From contig OZ024823.1 of NCBI GenBank assembly GCA_964016985.1, positions 131,212,112 through 131,276,111 of the forward strand: a stretch of 64,000 nucleotides of DNA. The letters run 5' to 3'. The notes under the pieces were generated by a model. That model had not been told where the DNA came from. It worked only from the letters and a program-made list of their open reading frames with translations, and searched no databases. The stretch comes from Anodontia alba. Lineage: Eukaryota > Mollusca > Bivalvia > Lucinida > Lucinidae. Positions 27,601 to 42,000 of the stretch are shown here, in pieces. The first letter of the stretch is position 1; every line of letters begins with the position of its first letter. Made by a program: the position numbers and the translations under genes.

Positions 27601-30600
27601 TAGCTCTTGATAAAATACCTTTTTAAACCATATTGTGGGTAAGTTGAAAAAGGGTCTTGATAAGGAGTTCCTGTTAACACTATAATATGAAAAAAAAAAA
27701 CATGATTACTTTTCCTTAATTTGATTGGTCCAGGTAGTTTTGTTAAATTGCATATTTGCCCACTTTTTCAGATCGGGCTTGTTAAACTTTTATGGGATTT
27801 AATGCATAACTGCCTGGATGATGTGCTTCTAATGAGTACCAACAAAATGAGTTGTTTTTTTTGTGGAAAATAAAAACAGTATTCACCTAAATACCTCATA
27901 TCTACAGCTATGATCAGATATCAGTACTGTCATAACTTTAAGTAAAATGTTGGCATAAAATATACTATACTAAAAACTAAGTAGGTACAGACAGACCTTG
28001 TCAGACAGTGTAGACTCAGATCATATGCAAAGGAACATGCACCTGATCAGGTCTAGACTGTTTGCCTTTCTGTCAAGCAGTTTTTAGACACATCAACAGG
28101 TAGTAAAATGGACTTGTTTAAATTTAAAGGCAAGTATGATAAGGAGTTAAGGTGTTTCAATATTTGAGTTGATACAATAAGGAAAACTGCAGCCAGACAG
28201 CATAAGGCATGTGTAGATTCCAGTCTAGAAGATACTGAACAAATTTTAATTTGGTTATTGAATTTCACATCTAATGAAACCATCTAAATAACAGAAAAAA
28301 AATGCTGGGTTTAATTGATTAAAAGCACCACAGCATGGTAACATGTAGCATGCTGCGTAAAAAAAATCTAGCAGAAGACATTTTGAAATAATTGTCTGTT
28401 TTTCCCAGACATGTCAAATAAACGTCAAAATGATTGCCTTTGGAAACAATTAAAGAACATGCTACAGATTAGACTCTTCGTAAGCAGTAATGAAGTTTGC
28501 AACATTACTTACGCCCTCTAGCGTATACATGAGCAGAACTCCACTTTCAAATGTACCATAAAGGGCCCAACGATTTCAAAGGAAATGAAATATAATCTAT
28601 TTATAAACAAGTCTATTTAAATATAATCAAAGCCTATTTTCTGGGACAAATAAAAATAAGAATAAATATTATTAGTTTGTCATCTGCTGAATTTACCCAG
28701 AGGGTGATGAAGGTTAAATAAGTAAAAAAAGGATTTTATTGTCTCCCATTTGCCTTATATGAATACCATGTACAGTATCATAATTGCAGTTACAGTTGTA
28801 GGTAAAAGTTCTTGAGGAAAGGTGTTCTGCATAAATGATATTTGAATTAAATCACTGGCTATTAGTTTATAATTTCAAGTGAATAGCTAACCAATGAAAG
28901 CTTACTAAGCTTTTACAAGCCATGTAATATCTGCTGTTTTTATACAATTAAAAATGAGCAATATTTTTCAAAAATTTCCAAGAAAAATGTGCTTGATATA
29001 ATCAAATTAAGTTTTCTAGTCCTTTGGGACTACTCAGCTCATACACATGAAATTGTTCTGCTAATGTGCACCTAGGAGGGTGCAGTTTTTCATTTTCCCT
29101 CATGAGCAGACTCAGTCTTTTTCTATCTTTTTTGTTCTGGTTTTCCAAAGCGGCACCACATCTCCCCATTTACTCACACCCCTCAACCTTGCAAATTATT
29201 TTCATATTTTATTCTAATTGCCTGATTTGGTGAAATGTTTAAGTCCTATTTTCTGGGCAAAAATAAGATGCTGCCTGCAATTGTTCATATACATGTTTCT
29301 TGTATGACGAGATTTTATTTCATTTCAGATTCCTCCCTGAGCCAGTGGCTTGCAGATAAACAGATAGAGCACAGTGATTTAGACCGTATACCACGATTTC
29401 AGTTAATGGAATATTTTGGGATTGCAGCCTACCAACAAGAAATGGAATGTTACCAACAAGCTTATCCCTATATACCAGCTACTGATGGCTGGAATCAAGG
29501 TAGGTAACTATTGCTGTAGTTACAGTGAACCCTCTTTACAGCATTTTGAGGGTTGATCGCAAGACTGTAGCAAGTCAGATGGTTGTTTTTCCCAATACTT
29601 AATCTCCTCACCATGAAGGCATTATGAAGATTACAACATTTCTTTCTGTAAACAATGGAAATTTAGGTGCCATTGCTCGTATGAGCAATGGCACCTAAAT
29701 TTGCATTGTTTACAAAGGAGTCAAAGTTGCCCCTAAACAAGGGTTTCAAAAATATGTTTGAGTTACTACAGTCTTGTGCTCAACCCTCGAATTTTGTTCC
29801 CAAAGATATTGCCATTAAAATAAGTTTGCTGTTGTAAAGAGCCTTAATGAGCAGAATGATAGGCTGTGTTTTATTCTTATTTCCTGAGAAAATGCATGTT
29901 ACTTGAAGTATTAAATACAATGTTCTGGCACGACTTCTAATAACTGTCATTTCTTGAGTGAAGGTTTTGTGCCAGTCAATGTAGCATTATAATGTATTTT
30001 GTCATTGTATTGAGTGTTGGTGTAAAAAGTGATGACCATATTTAGAATTTAAGTATTATAAAAAAGCCATATTTTGAATAAAATATACAATTTTGATTTC
30101 ATATTACATGTCTGGTAAACCTTTCCTGTTAGGTTTTCTAGATTTTTTTCTTTGTCTTTCAGAAAAATGCAGTGTTGACTTAACACTGCCCTCTCTACCA
30201 GAATCCACATCATGTTACCTCTCTGATTGTACTGCTGTTGACTGTTGTATCAGAGTAGACCTACTGGACTTGGCAGTTCATTTCTTCCTCAACATTGATG
30301 CTTGCAACTTCCTATTGCATGTTGGAATCGAAAGGCTTCAAACAACTATAGATTTAATTGGTTATAATTGGGGTAAGTTCTGTAAAAATTTCATTAGAGT
30401 CAATTCACCACAATCTATCACTGGGCTCTAAAGTAAAAATCATATTAGCTAAACAACCATGTTGTAGCCCATCACATACAGTAAAATTCTGCTATTAAGA
30501 CCCTTCAACAATTAAAACCAGCTTTTGTCACCCAAATGTATCTTTCTTATTACGGTAAATGACATATGCAAACAGTATTGATCCAGATAAGACTGCTCCT

Positions 30601-32922
30601 GATCATGGTCTACACTGTCATCCCACTCAGTAGTTTAAGAAACAGTTGCATAAAAAGGAAATTTTAGACAAAAAAGGTATAGTATAAAGTGTTAGAAATT
30701 TTAGGACATATACCATCTTCTATGTTCAATATTAAGACCACCCACTATTAAGACCACTATTAGACAGTCCCAGTAGTAGTCTTAATAGCAGAATTTTACT
30801 GTATGTAAGTTAGTTTACCCAGGAAACACCAGACACTAAAGCATAGCCTTCCAGAGGCACTTAAAGAAGAAGAGATTAGGAAGAATGGCAGGACACAATG
30901 GCACAGTTGCAATAACTAACATACAAACAAAGAAGAACTACAACAGAAGAATCACCTTGGAACAATTATCAGAAAGCCTACTGGGGAACTTGAAAAACAA
31001 AAAAAGGTAAGAGAAAAGTCCAGGGAGTGCCACAAGCACAAACGGCAGCCCTTACAAGGGTCCTGCAAAAAGTTTTGTCACTAGGTTCGGATTACTTCAG
31101 TGCTACGTTTTATCAAACATATTTTTATTACAAACCTTCAAAGTATTCCCCCTTTACTGAAAACATTTTTGTAACCTTTTTACCCAGTTGCGAAAAGCAG
31201 ATAAATAGTCTTCTTTCGGTATCTGTTGGAGACACTGATAAATAGCGCTGCCAAGAGAATTTCTAGACGTATATTTATTTCCAGAAAGCATTTTCTTAAG
31301 CCTTGGAAATAAAAAGAAGTCACAGGGACTCAGGTCAGGTGAATAAGGTGGATGGTTTAAAACTTTCACCTTTTCAGAAGCCAAAAAAGACTTATGAGAG
31401 GAGGCGTTGCCATGTAAAAGGTGGACTCCTGATCATCCATTGCTTGGTCTTTAACTTTCTTCAGTATAAAATTCTTGTAGAATCGGCCAGTGACTGTATG
31501 ACCAGATGAACAAGGCACTTGAACGACTGGCCCACTTGAATTCAAGAAAATTGTGTACAACATCTTTTTCAAACTTATGGTTCTCTTGGCAATACATGGG
31601 CATTTTTGATCCTTTCGCTTCCATTGCTTATTATCAGCCCTTCTTTGTGGCTCAAACATGTGCACCCAGGTTTCATCACCTGTTAGCAAGTTAGAAATAA
31701 CCTGACTATTACACCCTTTGTATGTTTTCAAAAGTTCCCAGGCACATTTAAGGCATTGTGTCTTATGCTCCTCAGTGAGCAAATGAGGTACCCACATAGG
31801 GCAAACCTTTCTCAGGTCCAAACACTTTTTCAGAATTGTTTGCACACTGCCTTCTGATATGCCAGTACAACTAGCTATATCTTTGACAGACAATCACGCA
31901 TCCTGTTAGACCTCAATCTTTACAGCAGCGATATTAGCCTTGGTAACAGAGGTTTTAGGCCTTCCAGGACGGGTATCATCTTCAACAGAAAATTTCCCAG
32001 CTTTAAAAGCCTTAACCCACCTAATAGCTGTGCGCATTGAAATGGTCTGAGGTCCATATATACCACACAATTCATTAAATATCTGCTTTGAATCTATATT
32101 AAGCCTAATGCGGCATTTAATATAGCTACAAATTTCAGTCTTCTGGTCCATGTTCCAATGTAACAAGTAAATTGTCAGTGTATATGACTGCATCTATTTC
32201 AAATTAAAATAACTCAGTCAGTTGGAAAGCAATTTGCACGAAATAAACGGATATCATTAGCTATTCAACACACTGTGGCCTGGTTCACTGTCATGCAGAG
32301 TTTAAGAGGAAAGCAAAGCTATCAGCCATAACTCCCTTCTGAAAGTGGATCTACGGTAAGAGAGAGTAACATTGGAAGTAAATTCTTTCCTTTTATAGTT
32401 GACCATTTTCAGAAGGGCCTTGTTGTGTAGAAAGGCAAATGGACAGTCACAAAAAAAAATTGTTTTGCTTGTAAAACTCAACCATGTGTATTTATTCACC
32501 TTTACTAACTTTGTGTTACAGGACAGCAAGAGAAGTTTTATATGACTGGAGTCTACAGGATAGAGTAAGTTTGATTTGATAAATTCTGTCTGCAGAAGTA
32601 TTTGCTACAGAAATAAGAATGGCGTCCTGGATAAAATGGCTGTCTGGTAATACAATGTCAGCACCTTATTGTTAAAAAAGGGTATTGATAAGGAGTTCCT
32701 GTTAACACTATAATATGAAAAAAAAAAACATGATTACTTTTCCTTAATTTGATTGGTCCAGGTAGTTTTGTTAAATTGCATATATGCCCACTTTTTCAGA
32801 TCAGGCTTGTTAAACTTTTATAAAAGTTCTTTTTTGTTGGGATCAAGAATGGTGTTCAAAATCACTCTGTTTATATCAAATAGTTCCATCAAGGAATCTG
32901 GATGATTTCATGAATGTGTGTG

Positions 32923-33007
<85 letters not shown>

Positions 33008-36000
33008 CATTTATGAGATAGGTTCATTTATTTTAAAGATGTCATCTGAGTGACCTTAGTTCCTTTACTATTTCTTTATACCACCTCAGAAATATAATAT
33101 AATTGGACAATTGGACAATATTTAGAAATGTGTTTTTATTGCAGAAAAAAGGTTCATTTTACTTGGACTGATTATTTCAAATTTATTCTTTAGAAGTGAT
33201 TGCCTTATTTATTTCTTTTATGTATAAATTTCAGTGAAAAGAAAAAGAAGCTGTTTGTTTTCAGATAAATAATAGACATACCTTATTAAAAAGAAAACCT
33301 TAGTGATAGAAAATTGTGTTGCTCACATAGAGAATAAATATTGTATGTTTATTTCAGTTACACTATAGAAAATCTTCAACAAGGGAGACTGTTTGTTGCT
33401 ACAGTGAACTTCAGTGTATGTTTTGAGAGTAACAGCCCATGTGAAGAGACCATAAATATACTAACAGATGTAGTACTTCCAAAAACTCAATGTGATTGGA
33501 ACACTGGATTTGTAATAGAGGGTAAGTAGATTGGGTTAGAATGCATTTTGTGTATATGTAAAACAGTTTATGACATTGTGTGCAGTTGATAGCAAATCTG
33601 AATGCAGATCCAGGGGTAGCCAGTTCAAATTCCAGCTCAGCCACATAACTTTTGTGGAGATTGATCATGATATCATTTTTACAGTCACTCTTCCCATTAC
33701 AGTGATTCAAGAGGGGCAGTTGCAGTTACTGGCAAAAGTATGTCGCCAAGTAGAGGACTAATGGTAGTGTAACTGACTTACGCAACATGACCTAACAGCA
33801 TTGACTGGGCTGTAAAATGCCAACACAAACTCAAAAGAGAACATAAGACTTCATATTTTATTCAATGTACAATTTGAATGGAATATCATCTTATTTTCTG
33901 TGAAAAGTAATATACTTACTTTAACTGTTGTTTACTTTTATTTACAGTCACAGGTTAAAGTTTAAGCCTTTTAACTTTTGGAGCCTCATTCCTTTGTGCA
34001 AAATTAGACTCCAACCCCTTTTCAGCGTGTAGTTAAATAAACAGTACATGTTTCTTAAACTGTTTCTTTGGTTTTAAACACAGTCATAAAAAGAAATATT
34101 TATTCAGAATTCAGGCAAATCTCCCATTTTTTATAAAGAAAAAGGAAAATAGGGGTGTTTGTTGTTACGGGTGGGGGTCAGAAATTTTAAGGAAGTTCTT
34201 GTTATGCCTGTGGAGGCAGCCTGGATACTTACTTTAGAATCTACTGACAACAAGTGAATTCCCTGGTTTGGGCCTTCACTTTGTGCATACTGTAATAACC
34301 CTAAGTTTTGGGATAGATAGGTCTTTGCAAACAGTGTAGACCCAGATCAGAATGCAGCATCTGATCAGGGTCTACACTGTTTGCCATACATACAGCATTA
34401 TTTTAGACACATCAAGAAGTAGTGGAATAGACTATTTTAAATTTTAGGAAAAGTATGGTATGTGGATAAGGTGTCCCAATACTTGGGGCAAATATGGTAA
34501 TTGCTAAGGCCCTTTTATGCGTGACATGATTGACAAGTTATTACACCACAACCTCATTTTAAGGCTGTTGCTAGGATCCAAAGCAAAAACTCTGCAAGCT
34601 AAATAGCCATGCTGTATCCAAACGAAAATGTATGGATTATATAGAAAAATGTCTAAAAATGGTCATTTTCTTCTAAAATATATTTTTGTAGTCAAACAAA
34701 AGTGTATAGATTATATAGAAAAATGACCATTTATGGTCATTTTTCTATACAATCTTTACATTTTGTTTGGATGCAATGCTTCTGGGGACCACCTTTAAAC
34801 AGTTTTATATCCAAAACTGTCTTATAAAGAAATTAAAGTGTATTTTTATCTTTTCAGGATTTGTCCTGGAGGATTGGCTGTCCACCCATAATTATGCTGA
34901 CACAGTGCCTTTGTCAGATTTTGCAGTGACCATGTTGGTAGATGATCTGCAGATTGGATCATATCTTCTTGAAGAACAGTGTAGTGCTGGTGTTGCACTA
35001 TTCATACCAAATACAGGCAACTGGAATAAAGGTTTGAAAATTAGAAACTAACATTTTAATATTCATTGATGTTTTTATTATTTGAAACAAAAATAGGGCA
35101 CTGTATTTTTATACCTCAACATATCGTAGTGACAGGATATTTTCCCTTTTATGTCAATCCGTCCATCCACATTATGTTTCTGATTGATAACTCAGAGTAC
35201 TTTTAAAGGATTTTGTTCAGATTTTGCATACATATTAATATAAATGATAAGTGGTTTAGGATTGTAAATGAAATAAAACTGTTTATTTTTTACAAAAAAA
35301 AGTTAGAGAAAAGTGCAGGGAGTGCCACAGTCACAAGCCGCAGCCTATCCCAGACACGAAAGAGGAAGAGGAAACAAACAAAACCAAACAAGAACAAATC
35401 AAACGAAGATGAAGATATACCAATGCACTGTGTCTGCGATAAAATTTGGAAAACGCCTTGCGAAGTTTAAAATAACGATAGCTCTGCCTAAGAAGTTTGG
35501 CAGTAAGGGCTTTATTATGGCAGTTAAAGTCACTAAGATTTGAAGAAGCTCTGGCGAATCTAATAAGTTGAGATATGTATACCCCATATGAGGTACTCCT
35601 GGGGACATCGCCATCCAGAAAAGGGAAATTGACTATATTAAAATCAAAATCGTCTTGTTTATCATAAATTTTGGTGGAAATTGTACCATTAGATATACAT
35701 AGATCCAAATATAAAAAGGTGTCTCGGTATCCAAAGAATTGGCTTTATTTAATTGGAGTTCAGTAGGGTGACCCTTTTCATTGTTTGATAATATTTTTTG
35801 GGCATATATAGCCCCTTTACCTTATAGAATATCTGGATAAAACTTCTCAAATATGTAGAATACCTTAGGCTATATATTATGGCCAAGAACAGTTACTCTG
35901 GCTGTTCAAACGTTTCAGATTTATTCCTTTGTAATATATTTGGAAAACAGACTTTCACATCTAGTTCCTTTACTAAAATTAATGAAATATCTGGATCAAC

Positions 36001-39000
36001 CTTCATAGATATATAGAGGACTAAGGTCTACATACTGTGGCCGGGGACTAGTACTCTAGTTATTCCATTTCTTGAATTATCTGCCCATGATGTATCTGAA
36101 AAAGGGAATTTTGGCTCCTAGTTCCTTTACTATTTACAGTATCTGGCAGAAATGTCATGGATAATTAGCAGAGTAAAGGTACTATACTGTGACTTGGAGA
36201 ATAGTTCTGTCTGGCTGACCCAACTCTTTGCAGGGTTATGGCCCTTTTCAGCATCTATAAAATTTTCAGCCTAACATTTCTTCACTATAAGGAATATTTA
36301 AAGTTACTAGTTGTAGCCAAGGATAATAACTCTGGCTTTTCCTTTCCTAAGGTTATCTGTCCTTTAAATATCTGAACAAAAATGGGTTTTGCTGCCCAAG
36401 GTTGCGGGAGTAGGATGTGGGAGGGTATCATGCAGTGTCTGAAGTGATTTCATATTCAAATCAGTTTGGATGATAATTTGAATGTAATGCCAGGCTCATT
36501 AGGGGAAAGTAAAAACTTATTTTAGTTTTGCCAACAAAACATTTTAAATGTAACTCTCTGTAATTATAAGGATAAAACTATATGTATTGTAAAATGTTTA
36601 AGCCTTTACCACTCTATGGGCAAAGTCAGCAGATGACAAATTGTAATATTTTTCTTATTTTTTACCAGAAAACAGGATTTGATATTTCAGGCAAATTGAT
36701 GAAATATCAAAACTTGGTTACTTGGGAAAATAAGAAAAATATTTCAGTTTATCATCTGCTGAAAATTTTACCCAGCATGCTAAGCCGTAAGTTGTAACAA
36801 CTTATCTTCCAGATTCCAGTTGTACATCAGCTATGATTCTTCCTGCCCTGGATGATAATGTTGTCTGCTACATACCAGGGTCTTGTACAGGAGTTAACTG
36901 TTGTGTTGAAGTTGAGAAATTGGCAAGATCTTTTAATGTGATGTTTAAAATTGATGACTGTGGATACAGGTTCACAGTTGGCATTGAAAACCTTGCGTTC
37001 ACTAGGTCACTTTTCAACTTCCAATTTGGTAAGTCTGTTATAGTCACAAATCAACATTACCTTGCCGCTTAAATTCCTTGCAGCTGACAGAAAAAAAAAA
37101 AAGAATTGACATAGTTACAGACGAGTAGCTTTTTTTCATGAAAACAAAGTATTGATAATCTTCACAAAAACAAAAATTATGTCATGGTACTCATTAGAAG
37201 TGTCTCTCAGCTTCTATGAGGTCTCAGATGAGTACCCATAATATGCTTTTGTGGAGAAATAGGGAAAACAATATCAGGATGGACCAAGAAATAAGAAAAA
37301 GAATGCATGGATGCCTCTCTTATTTAGAGCCCAGCTTGAATTCTTTAAAAATAAAGACAACTAAAAATCCTTTTATTCAGTTAAAAGTTTGATAATCTCA
37401 TAGGGCATATAATTGCACTGGACTGTAGATAAATGAGTCTGTTTTCTTTTTTCTTGAAAGATATGTACAATTTTATCGAATTAAATCTCCATTGTATTCA
37501 AAGTACTATTTACAATTGAAAACAAAAAAAATATATACATATTTATTTAAATAATCATGACATTGTGGGGGTAACAAAATACATTTTTGATATTCATGAA
37601 AAAGACCATTGCAACTGTATCTTTCTTCACTTGCAATTTTCAGTTCTTGATACAACCTGCCAGTTTGTAGCCTGGATTTTTAAAAAGCTTTATGCTTTAC
37701 TTAAAAAAGGTCAAAATTTTGCTTGTTCGAAAAAATAAGAAGCTGTTTTCCTCTATCCAAATCAATGAATGATTTGGCTTTTGTTTTTCATATTGAAATA
37801 ACGAATAATTTCCAGTTATTTTAAAACAGTGGACAGTCACCATCCTGTCAGCCATACCTCAGGTGTTGCATAGATCATGTCAAATAAAAAAGATGTCATT
37901 GGTATTTATTTGGACCGTGAAGACCCAGATCATACTGAGCATCTGTGCAGTCGCTTAGGGATATTTCTATCAGTTATTTTCTACAGTATCCAGTGGATAT
38001 AGGCTGATTTGAGTATGCAATGTCTGCATTGCCCTGAAGACTCTTTTTCTAAGGGTGTTCCCAGTGCGCACCAGTATACCTGTCTTAAAGAGGAATAGAT
38101 ACACTTTCAGGGGAGGCAACTCTCTCAAAATAGTTTTTATCTTCTTTTTGAAAAAAGGATCTACTCTAAAAGAGTCTACCCAGTAGGAGGAAGTGTTTTC
38201 ATGATTTTGAAGTAGATCCCTTTTCAGAAGAGGCTTGATGTGCAAGAAAACAAACAGGTAGTTGCAAGTTGTCTCCTCTGTTAATGAGGGTAGAAAACCT
38301 ACTAAGTATCTAATTGCCACAGTATTGTTTGCTAATGTCTGTTTATATCCCCTTGATATAATTGTTTTGCTGTTTTTCCTTTTTTTCCAGATGTGTTCCA
38401 TGTTTTTGATTTGAATGGTTTGGTGAAACTTGAGTAAGTATTCTAATGATGATAAAATGCCCATTGAATGAAAGATGGAATTAGTTTTTTCTGACCCCCC
38501 CCCCCCCTGCCCCCCAAAATAGATAAAGCACAAAGTAGACCAAATGTGGTCCTATTTACCATTTTTGTGAACATACATTTCAGGTTCTTGCTAAAAAATA
38601 ATTGGGTTCTCAATAACAGATGTACCACTCATGTATAGGTTGCATTTTAACATTGTATTCTTTATTTTGTTTTAAAATAAAGTTGCATAACCCTAATGTT
38701 GATGATCTCATAATTGGACGTCATCAACCTTAGGCATATGCAAATAGTATTCAGTTACTAAGAAATAGTTGATTAGTTTAAGAATACAGAAACAAATATA
38801 GAAAGCAATTATTTTAAACAAAGACACAGCTCCTACTGTCCTTTTGACATCACTCGAAAAGACGTTTTTTTGCTTGGCGTTTTATTTTAAATGAAAATAT
38901 TTTGTTCTGATTGACAATATCTCATCAGAAACCATTTGTCTTTTCTATTTCTATGTTTTGTTCTCAAATATTTACCCTAAAATTAAATTTATAGCCAAAA

Positions 39001-42000
39001 ATTGGTCTGACCTATGCAATTTCTATAGTAAAGTGATTTTTTTTAATTTTTGTCTAAAAAAATACTTTTTACTTTTCTTTGCTGAATTTGAATTATTGAT
39101 GTTTCACAATAATACTGTGAACATTTCAGAAAAATTGAACAAGCGAAACTTGTTGAAAATCTGCCTCCAAGTTACCTACCCAACAGATTTCTGCCTACTT
39201 TACACCCATTTTTACTATGGGAAAAAGTGAAAATATTAGATTTTTTTAAAAACCAATGACTAGAATAAAACTTTGTGCACATAGGTAGTTATGACAAATG
39301 ATTTTGCATTAAATCATGACAAAAGTTTGCAAATTAACTTCATCTGTGTAAAGCACCAAGCAAAAAACGACTTTCTGAAAGATGTTGAAAGCACAGTAGT
39401 TTTTGTAAATTTAGACTCTGAATCGGACTATATTGTTCCTTCAAATTTGAATCCTCTATTTTTAGCTCACCTGAGCTATGCTCAGGATGAGCTATTGTGA
39501 TCACTTTTCAACCGTCGTCTGTCCGTCCGTCCGTTAACATTTTCAAACGACTTCTCCTCTGAAGCCCCTGAGTCAATTTTGCTCAAATTTCATATGGAGC
39601 CTCCTTAAGTTGGGGGAATGAAAAATTGCTAAAATGGTTGCGGCTCGTTGACCAAGATGGCCCCCATGCCCATATATGGTAAAAACCTTTAAAAATCTTC
39701 TTCTCCAGAACAAAGGATGCTTTGGGGCTGAATCTTTGCATAAGTCATCGGGGACGGGTGGTCTACCAAAATTGCTAAAATAAAGGTCGTATATTGACAT
39801 TTGACCTTTTTACGGCAAGGTCAAGTTTGCTTCCCTATGCATTTGTATGGGAAAAACCTTTAAAAATCTTGTTCTCCAAAACCGAGGATGCCTTATGGCT
39901 GAACCTTTACATATATTATCAGAAACGGGAGGTCTACCAAAGTTGCTAAAATAATGGTCGTACATTGACATTTTACCTTTTTACGGTAAGGTCAATTTTG
40001 CTTCCTTATGCATTTGTATGGGAAAAATGTTCAGAATTTCAAATGACTTCTCCTCTGAAGCCTCTGGACTAATTTTGCTCAAATTTCATATGGAGCCTCC
40101 TTAGGTTGGGGGAATGAAAGATTGCTAAAATGGTTGCGGCTCGTTGACCAAGATGGCCCCCATGCCCATATATGGTAAAAACCTTTAAAAATCTTCTTCT
40201 CCAGAACGGAGGATGCCTTGGGGCTGAATCTTTTTATAAATCATTGGGGACGGGAGGTCTACCGAAATTGCTAAAATAAAGGTCGTATATTGACATTTGA
40301 CCTTTTTACGGCAAGGTCAAGTTTGCTTCCCTATGCATTTGTATGGGAAAAACCTTTAAAAATCTTGTTCTCCAAAACCGAGGATGCCTTATGGCTGCAC
40401 CTTTACATATACCATCAGAAACAGGAGGTTTACCAAAGTTGCTAAAATAATGGTCGTACATTGACATTTTACCTTTTTACGGTAAGGTCAATTTTGCTTC
40501 CTTATGCATTTGTATGGGAAAAATGTTCAGAATTTCAAACTTCTCCTCTGGAGCCTCTGGACCAATTTTGCTCAAATTTCATATGGAGCCTCCTTAGGTT
40601 GGGGGGAATGAAAGATTGCTAAAATGGTCGAGGCTTGTCGACCAAGATGGCTGCCATGCTCATATATGGTAAAAACCTTTAAAAATCTTCTTCTCCAGAA
40701 CTGAGAATGCTTTGGGGCTGAATCTTTGCATAAGCCATCGGGGACGGGAGGTATATTGACATTTGACCAAAAATTGTTCTGATTGGAAATCTAAGATGGC
40801 CGTCATCTTGTTTACATTTATTTCGCATTGATCCTACTGTTGAAATGTGATTGATAGTTTATTCAAATGATTATGCTCCATTGACTGTCAGGCCCATATA
40901 TTCTTCAAAACTAAGAACTGCTCAAATGATGATCTTTTCATTGGTTGCAATGATAGGATTGGAAAAATGTTGCATAACATCTGCATATCTGCAGTGGTTA
41001 TGTCACTCAGGTGAGCGAGTCATGGCCCATGGGCCTCTTGTTATCATAAGGCCTCAGTGGAATCTAACTGATATTTAACTCTAGATTTTTCAACATATTT
41101 AAGATTTATTAACATAAGATATTTTAGTGGGTCTACCTTTGCCAAAATCGTTGCTTCTTTGTTAAAGATAGAAAATAAATTTAGGTCTTATTGTTATTTT
41201 TCTGGGCCCAGTTGTTCAAAACTTGACGAAATTGTTAGATAACATGACATTAAAATTTCTCTCTGTCTTGAAATGTAGCAAATACATTTTTGCATCCAAA
41301 AATATCAGTGTATTTGAAAATACCATAGCTACAACAATTAACAAGTTTGTCATTAACAAGCTCTTTAAGCTAATGATGCTTTGAACAACTGAGCCCTGTT
41401 TGAATATTTACAGCATTTATGTTAGTTGACTGGAATACTGTATGTTGTATATTCTTCTGTTGTAATTCTAGATTCCTCATATCAGATATGGAGTTGGAGA
41501 GAAAATACCTTATGAAGGCTACAGTGAAAGTTTGTTTTAAAGATACTGAACCATGTGACCAGGAGACAGTTATTTTTGACAATATTCTTGTCACTAAACA
41601 ACCTTGTGAATATAATGCAACATACTTGCAACCAGGTAAATATCACTAAGCAGGAACTTATCTTTACATTTAATTATGTAAGTGTAAAAGGCTCAGATCA
41701 ACCTCCCACTGGTTTTTAAGTGTGTGTGTGTGTATATGTGTGCATGTATGGGTGTGTATGCTTACTGATTTCTTTAAGATATTATCTGTAAAACTGCGTG
41801 TTTATGGTACTTCAGATGCTATTTATGAGACCCTCAGAGTCAAGGTCATATGTGAGCAGCACATAGCTGGATGTCTATTCACTCTGATCAGATGCAATGC
41901 TGATTGCTCAAAATAAGGTTTATTTTTTTTTTATTTTTCAGGTACTAACCTACATGACTGGAAAAGAAATAATAGTTTAGATTTAGATTTTCCATTGGAC

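Noticed and set aside
37970..38533. 187-codon open frame on the minus strand
   Set aside because: It runs antisense through exon C5 and repeat W, contains a C-tract-derived Gly run, and shows no motif or splice structure.
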